Of a stretch of 18,695 nucleotides of DNA, positions 15,276 to 18,695 are shown one piece after another. The notes beneath the pieces were generated by a model. It was not told where the DNA came from. It saw only the letters and a list, made by a program, of their open reading frames with translations, and made no database searches. This DNA is from Clostridia bacterium. GTDB taxonomy: Bacteria > Bacillota_A > Clostridia > Oscillospirales > CAG-272. The DNA lies in assembly GCA_017626655.1 (NCBI GenBank), contig JAGAIH010000521.1:1-18695 (forward strand), in the 5' to 3' direction. The translations under genes and the position numbers were made by a program. Numbering within the stretch: position 1 is the first letter of the stretch; each line of letters begins with the position of its first letter.

Positions 15276-15303
15276 GGCTCCGTCTGTTTCGGACGGGGCT
15301 TTT
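15276..15303 (+). terminator. Intrinsic terminator after the kinase/nucleotidyltransferase operon
   Basis: GGCTCCGTC (15276-15284) pairs with GACGGGGCT (15292-15300), including G-U pairs, around a 7-nt loop. TTTT follows at 15300-15303 and a second T-run at 15307-15311. It lies 21 nt after the nucleotidyltransferase stop. Confidence 0.85.
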
Positions 15304-15384
15304 CGCTTTTTGCGGGGGCAAAGGAGAAAAATGACTATCCCGACAGAAAATCACCGAAAAGGTATGGAAATTTCTCGGCTTTTC

Positions 15385-15393
15385 TGCTATAAT
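15385..15393 (+). promoter_or_regulatory. Extended -10 promoter of the redox cassette
   Basis: TGCTATAAT (15385-15393) is a perfect extended -10. The -35 position holds only TGGAAA (15365-15370), so the promoter relies on the extended element or on an activator. The transcript would start near 15400, and AAGGGGGAG lies shortly before the start codon at 15426. Confidence 0.75.
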
Positions 15394-15425
15394 AGGATCG
15401 ATACCACAAAAGGGGGAGACCCGCC

Positions 15426-16619
15426 ATGCTTGAGAAAGCCTTACAGATCCGTGATACCCATATCCCCAACCGCGTCGTTCTCCAACCCATGGAGGGCTGT
15501 GACTGTAACCCCGACGGCAGTCCCTCCGAGCTGACCGTCGCCAAGTACCGCCGCGCCGCCCGCAGTGGGGCGGGGACGGTGTGGTTCGAGGCCTGCGCCG
15601 TCTGCCCCGAGGGGCGCACCAACCCCCGCCAGATGATGCTGACCGAGGAGAACCTGGAGGCCTTCCGCTCCCTTCTTACCGAGATGCGGAGCATCGCCGC
15701 CGAGAGGGGGATCCGTCAAGCCTTCATTCTCCAGCTGACCCACTCGGGCCGCCAGAGCATTACCCCTATGATCGCCTACCGCCATCCCCTCTACGAGGCC
15801 CGCCGCCCCGTCACCGATGCCCATATCGTCACCGACGAATACCTGGACACCCTCCCCGCCCGGTATGCCAAGGCGGCCCTTTTGGCTGCGGAGGCGGGCT
15901 TTGACGGGGTGGACGTCAAGTCCTGCCACGGCTACCTCTTCCAGGAGCTTCTCTCGGCCTTTTCCCGAGAGGGCCGCTACGGCGGAAGCTTGGAGAACAG
16001 AACGAGGCTGTACCTGGACTGCGTCAAGGCGGTGAAGGCGGTCCTCCCCGACCATATCTTGCTGACCACCCGCCTGAGCGTCTCGGACATGATCCCCAAG
16101 CCCTACGGCTTCGGCACTAACGAGGCGGGGGAGCTGGACCTCACCGAGCCCGACCGCCTGCTCTCCCGTCTTGTAGAGGAGGGCATACAGGTGCTGAATG
16201 TCACCATCGGCAACCCCTACTACAATCCCCACATCAACCGCCCCTACCGCAAGGGGGGCTACGTCCCCCCCGAGGCCCCCGAGGCGGGGCTGGCCCGCTT
16301 CGTCACGGTGGAAAAGCACATCAAGGAGACCTTCCCCACCCTCACCGTGGTGGGCTCGGGCCTCTCCTACTACCGCGAGGACCTCATAGAGCGCTCCGAG
16401 GCCCTGCTGAGCGACGGTGTCTGCGACCTGGTGGGCTATGGCCGTATGTGGCTGGCCTACCCCGATTTCTACGCCGACTATCTGGATGGATCGTTCACCC
16501 CCAAAAAGTGCTGTCTGGCCTGCTCCAAATGCACCGAGCTCATGCGGGCGGGGCAGGTGTCGGGGTGCGCCGTCTTCAACGAATACTACCGAGAGCTGTA
16601 TAAGGAGGTCAAGTCATGA
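15426..16619 (+). CDS. Old-Yellow-Enzyme-type NADH:flavin oxidoreductase with C-terminal Fe-S motif
   Basis: This 397-aa FMN enzyme probably reduces the C=C bond of an unsaturated carbonyl compound. The TIM-barrel landmarks are QLTHSGRQS (103-111) and SCHGYLFQELLSAFSREGRYGGSLENRTRL (positions 166-195; key residues H168, G187-G188 and R192). Near the end, C363, C366, C369 and C381 form a C-x2-C-x2-C-x11-C site like the [4Fe-4S] site of 2,4-dienoyl-CoA reductase, BaiCD and daidzein reductase. Those enzymes are about 640-670 aa and carry a further FAD/NAD(P)H domain, which is missing here, so electrons must come from another protein. The stop overlaps the SDR start by 4 bp (ATGA). The substrate is unknown. 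Confidence 0.88.
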   Translation: MLEKALQIRDTHIPNRVVLQPMEGCDCNPDGSPSELTVAKYRRAARSGAGTVWFEACAVCPEGRTNPRQMMLTEENLEAFRSLLTEMRSIAAERGIRQAFILQLTHSGRQSITPMIAYRHPLYEARRPVTDAHIVTDEYLDTLPARYAKAALLAAEAGFDGVDVKSCHGYLFQELLSAFSREGRYGGSLENRTRLYLDCVKAVKAVLPDHILLTTRLSVSDMIPKPYGFGTNEAGELDLTEPDRLLSRLVEEGIQVLNVTIGNPYYNPHINRPYRKGGYVPPEAPEAGLARFVTVEKHIKETFPTLTVVGSGLSYYREDLIERSEALLSDGVCDLVGYGRMWLAYPDFYADYLDGSFTPKKCCLACSKCTELMRAGQVSGCAVFNEYYRELYKEVKS

Positions 16620-17347
16620 AGGTCGCCATTGTGACCGGTGTCCTGGGAGGCATCGGAAAAGCCAGCGCGCTGATGCTGGCGGAGAAGGGCTATGCCGTCG
16701 TGGGCATGGGCCGTAAGCCCGACGGGGATCTCTCGGACTTTGACGGCCTGGACATCACCTATATCCCCGGAGATATCGCCTCCGCCGAGGATCGGGCCGT
16801 GCTGGTGGCGGCCGCCGTGGCCAAGGGCACCGTCTCGGTGCTGGTCAACGTGGCGGGGGTAGCCCCCAAGGTGCGCCGTGATATCTTGGAGATGACCGAG
16901 GAGAGCTACGACTACGTCATGGGCATCAACACCAAGGGGACCCTGTTCCTCACCCAGGCGGTGGCGGGCGAGATGCTCCGCCACGGCGAGGGCGGCTCCA
17001 TCGTTAATATCTCCTCCTGCTCGGCCTATACCAGCTCTACCTCCCGCGGGGAATACTGCATCTCCAAGGCGGGGGTATCCATGATCACCAAGCTCTTCGC
17101 CGACCGCCTGGCGGGGGAGGGCATCACCGTCAACGAGATCTGCCCCGGCATCATCGCCACGGGCATGACCGAGGCGGTCAAGGAAAAATACGATAAGCTC
17201 ATCGCCGAGGGCCTGGTGCCCCTGGGCCGCTGGGGGACCCCCGAGGACATCGCCCGGGCGGTGGTCGCCCTTTGCGACGGTACCTTCAGCTACGCCACGG
17301 GTCACTCCTTCATCCTGGACGGAGGTATGCACATCAGAAAGCTATGA
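16616..17347 (+). CDS. Short-chain dehydrogenase/reductase
   Basis: This 243-aa classical SDR reversibly oxidises a hydroxyl group or reduces a ketone with NAD(P)H. It shows the cofactor motif TGVLGGIG (7-14), NVAG (78-81, usually NNAG), and the catalytic set N105, S133/S134, Y147 and K151 (YCISK). PG at about 178-179 and a C-terminal DGGMHIRKL complete the fold. The sequence is FabG-like, but its place between an OYE-type reductase and a FAD reductase makes a role in a small-molecule pathway more likely than fatty-acid synthesis. It overlaps both neighbours by 4 bp. NADH versus NADPH preference is unclear; G30 and R33 in VVGMGRK leave either possible. Confidence 0.9.
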   Translation: MKVAIVTGVLGGIGKASALMLAEKGYAVVGMGRKPDGDLSDFDGLDITYIPGDIASAEDRAVLVAAAVAKGTVSVLVNVAGVAPKVRRDILEMTEESYDYVMGINTKGTLFLTQAVAGEMLRHGEGGSIVNISSCSAYTSSTSRGEYCISKAGVSMITKLFADRLAGEGITVNEICPGIIATGMTEAVKEKYDKLIAEGLVPLGRWGTPEDIARAVVALCDGTFSYATGHSFILDGGMHIRKL

Positions 17348-18695
17348 AAGACCGATACCATACCCTCATCATCGGCACAGGCTGTGCCGGCTACAACGCG
17401 GCGGACAGGCTCTTCGACCTGGGCGTCACCGATATCGCCATCCTCACCGAGGGGCGGTACATGGGCACCTCCCGCAACACGGGGAGCGACAAGCAGACCT
17501 ACTATAAGCTTTCCCTCTGCGGAGGCGAGGGAGACAGCGTCCGCGAGATGGCCGAGACCTTATACGGCGGGGGCGGCGTCATGGGGGAGCATGCCCTCTG
17601 TGAGGCGGCCTACTCCACCCGCTGCTTCATGCGCCTGGTGGAGCTGGGGGTCCCCTTTCCCGCCAACGAGTACGGGGAGTACGCGGGCTACAAGACCGAC
17701 CACGACCCCCGCAGCCGCGCCACCTCCTGCGGCCCTCTGACCTCCAAGTACATGACCGAGGCCCTGGAGGCCTCCTGCCTCCGCAAGGGCATCGAGATCA
17801 TCGACCACACCCTGGCCGTCAAGCTCCTCGCCGACAGCGAGGGCATCACGGGGGTGGCCTGCGTCTCCACCGTCACGGGGGAGAGCCGCGTCATCGCCTG
17901 CCAAAACGTCATTCTCTGCACCGGCGGCCCCGCGGGGATCTACCGAAACACCGTCTACCCCGAGAGCCAGCACGGCGCCACGGGTCTGGCCATTGACGCG
18001 GGGGTATCCCTCTCCAACATGGAGGAGTGGCAGTACGGCATCGCCAGCGTGAAATTCCGCTGGAACCTGTCGGGGACCTACCAGCAGGTCATCCCCCGCT
18101 ATATCAGTGTGGACGGGGAAGGGAACGAGCGGGAATTCCTCTACGACGCCCTGGGAGACGCCTCCCTCGGCCTCATCTTCCTCAAGGGCTACCAATGGCC
18201 TTTCGATACCCGCAAGGTGGAGGGATCCTCCAAGGTGGATCTCCTGGTCGCCGCCGAGATCAAGGGGGGCAACCGCGTGTACCTGGACTTCACGCAAAAC
18301 CCCCGAGGGCTGGAGAAGGGCTTCTCGGTCCTTCCCCCTGAGGCTTACGATTACCTGGCCCGCTCCGGGGCCCTGTTCGGTACCCCCATCCGGCGTCTGG
18401 AGAAGATGAACAAGGGTGCCATTGAGCTGTATGCCTCCCACGGCATCGACCTGTACCGTGAACGGCTGGAGATCGCGGTCTGCGCCCAGCATTGCAACGG
18501 CGGCGTGACCGTGGACGGGAACTGGCAGACCGAGATCCCGGGTCTCTACTGCGCGGGCGAGGCCGCCGGCACCTTCGGGACCTACCGCCCCGGCGGGAGC
18601 GCCCTCAACTCCACCCAGGTGGGCAGCCTCCGCGCCGCCGAGCATATCGCGGCACAAAAGGAGCGGATCGCCCCCATGCCCTCCTATATCCTCCC
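17344..18695 (+). CDS. Fumarate-reductase-like FAD-dependent oxidoreductase (3' end cut by window)
   Basis: The frame stays open from the ATG at 17344 to the window edge, giving 450 residues of an unfinished protein. The N-terminal FAD loop is GTGCAG (11-16). Near residues 383-422, AQHCNGG and PGLYCAGEAAG-TFGTYRPGGSALN match the His and Arg region of fumarate reductase and L-aspartate oxidase flavoproteins, here H383 and R415. No flavinylation domain, heme-binding CxxCH or export signal is seen in the visible part, so it is probably cytosolic. The start overlaps the SDR stop (ATGA). It likely reduces or oxidises an activated C-C bond, or supplies electrons to its OYE-type neighbour. The true substrate and full length are unknown. 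Confidence 0.85.
   Translation, partial: MKDRYHTLIIGTGCAGYNAADRLFDLGVTDIAILTEGRYMGTSRNTGSDKQTYYKLSLCGGEGDSVREMAETLYGGGGVMGEHALCEAAYSTRCFMRLVELGVPFPANEYGEYAGYKTDHDPRSRATSCGPLTSKYMTEALEASCLRKGIEIIDHTLAVKLLADSEGITGVACVSTVTGESRVIACQNVILCTGGPAGIYRNTVYPESQHGATGLAIDAGVSLSNMEEWQYGIASVKFRWNLSGTYQQVIPRYISVDGEGNEREFLYDALGDASLGLIFLKGYQWPFDTRKVEGSSKVDLLVAAEIKGGNRVYLDFTQNPRGLEKGFSVLPPEAYDYLARSGALFGTPIRRLEKMNKGAIELYASHGIDLYRERLEIAVCAQHCNGGVTVDGNWQTEIPGLYCAGEAAGTFGTYRPGGSALNSTQVGSLRAAEHIAAQKERIAPMPSYIL

Noticed and set aside
15426..18695. A true bai or equol operon
   Set aside because: The OYE-type protein is too short for BaiCD or daidzein reductase, and no CoA ligase, BaiE dehydratase, CoA transferase or racemase is visible; only the enzyme classes correspond.

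Overview
The window looks like a chromosomal piece of a GC-rich anaerobic member of the Clostridia, probably a gut-type Oscillospirales or Christensenellales relative. The basis is a clostridial-order rnf operon, A+G-rich Shine-Dalgarno sites, TATAAT promoters in otherwise GC-rich DNA, and short palindromic intergenic repeats of a kind common in that group. The species cannot be told from the sequence. No rRNA, tRNA, CRISPR array, transposase or phage gene is visible.

Region 1 (160-6243, minus strand) is a complete rnfCDGEAB operon followed by a small membrane-anchored NusG-domain-II protein. It is read from a near-perfect promoter (TTGACA, 17 bp, TATAAT) at 6215-6243. The genes abut or overlap by 1-4 bp. 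The Rnf complex couples electron flow between reduced ferredoxin and NAD+ to ion pumping. RnfG is unusually long and holds two FMN-binding domains plus a half-repeat. RnfE carries a four-cysteine tail. Beyond the operon, 1-159 holds only palindromic repeats.

Region 2 (6485-13156, plus strand) looks like a peptide-antibiotic sensing and resistance locus. Two paralogous ATPase-permease pairs of the BcrAB/LanFEG class end at a strong terminator. They are followed by an OmpR-type response regulator, an intramembrane-sensing type histidine kinase, an unrecognised 8-TM protein and a small 2-TM protein, all overlapping. AACA-centred direct repeats with an 11-bp period lie upstream of both the transporter operon and the regulator operon. 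They stand at the same distance from the -10 region in both, which suggests that the regulator controls both units.

Region 3 (13319-15254) is a two-gene operon: a GHMP sugar kinase with GAHSDHQ in place of the galactokinase GEHTDY, which resembles plant galacturonokinase, and a sugar-1-phosphate nucleotidyltransferase. Together they could turn a free sugar, possibly galacturonate, into a nucleotide sugar.

Region 4 (15426 to the window end) is an overlapping redox cassette: a short Old-Yellow-Enzyme-type Fe-S flavoenzyme, a short-chain dehydrogenase and a fumarate-reductase-like FAD protein cut by the window edge. The same three enzyme classes occur together in equol and bile-acid reduction pathways, but the substrate here is unknown.
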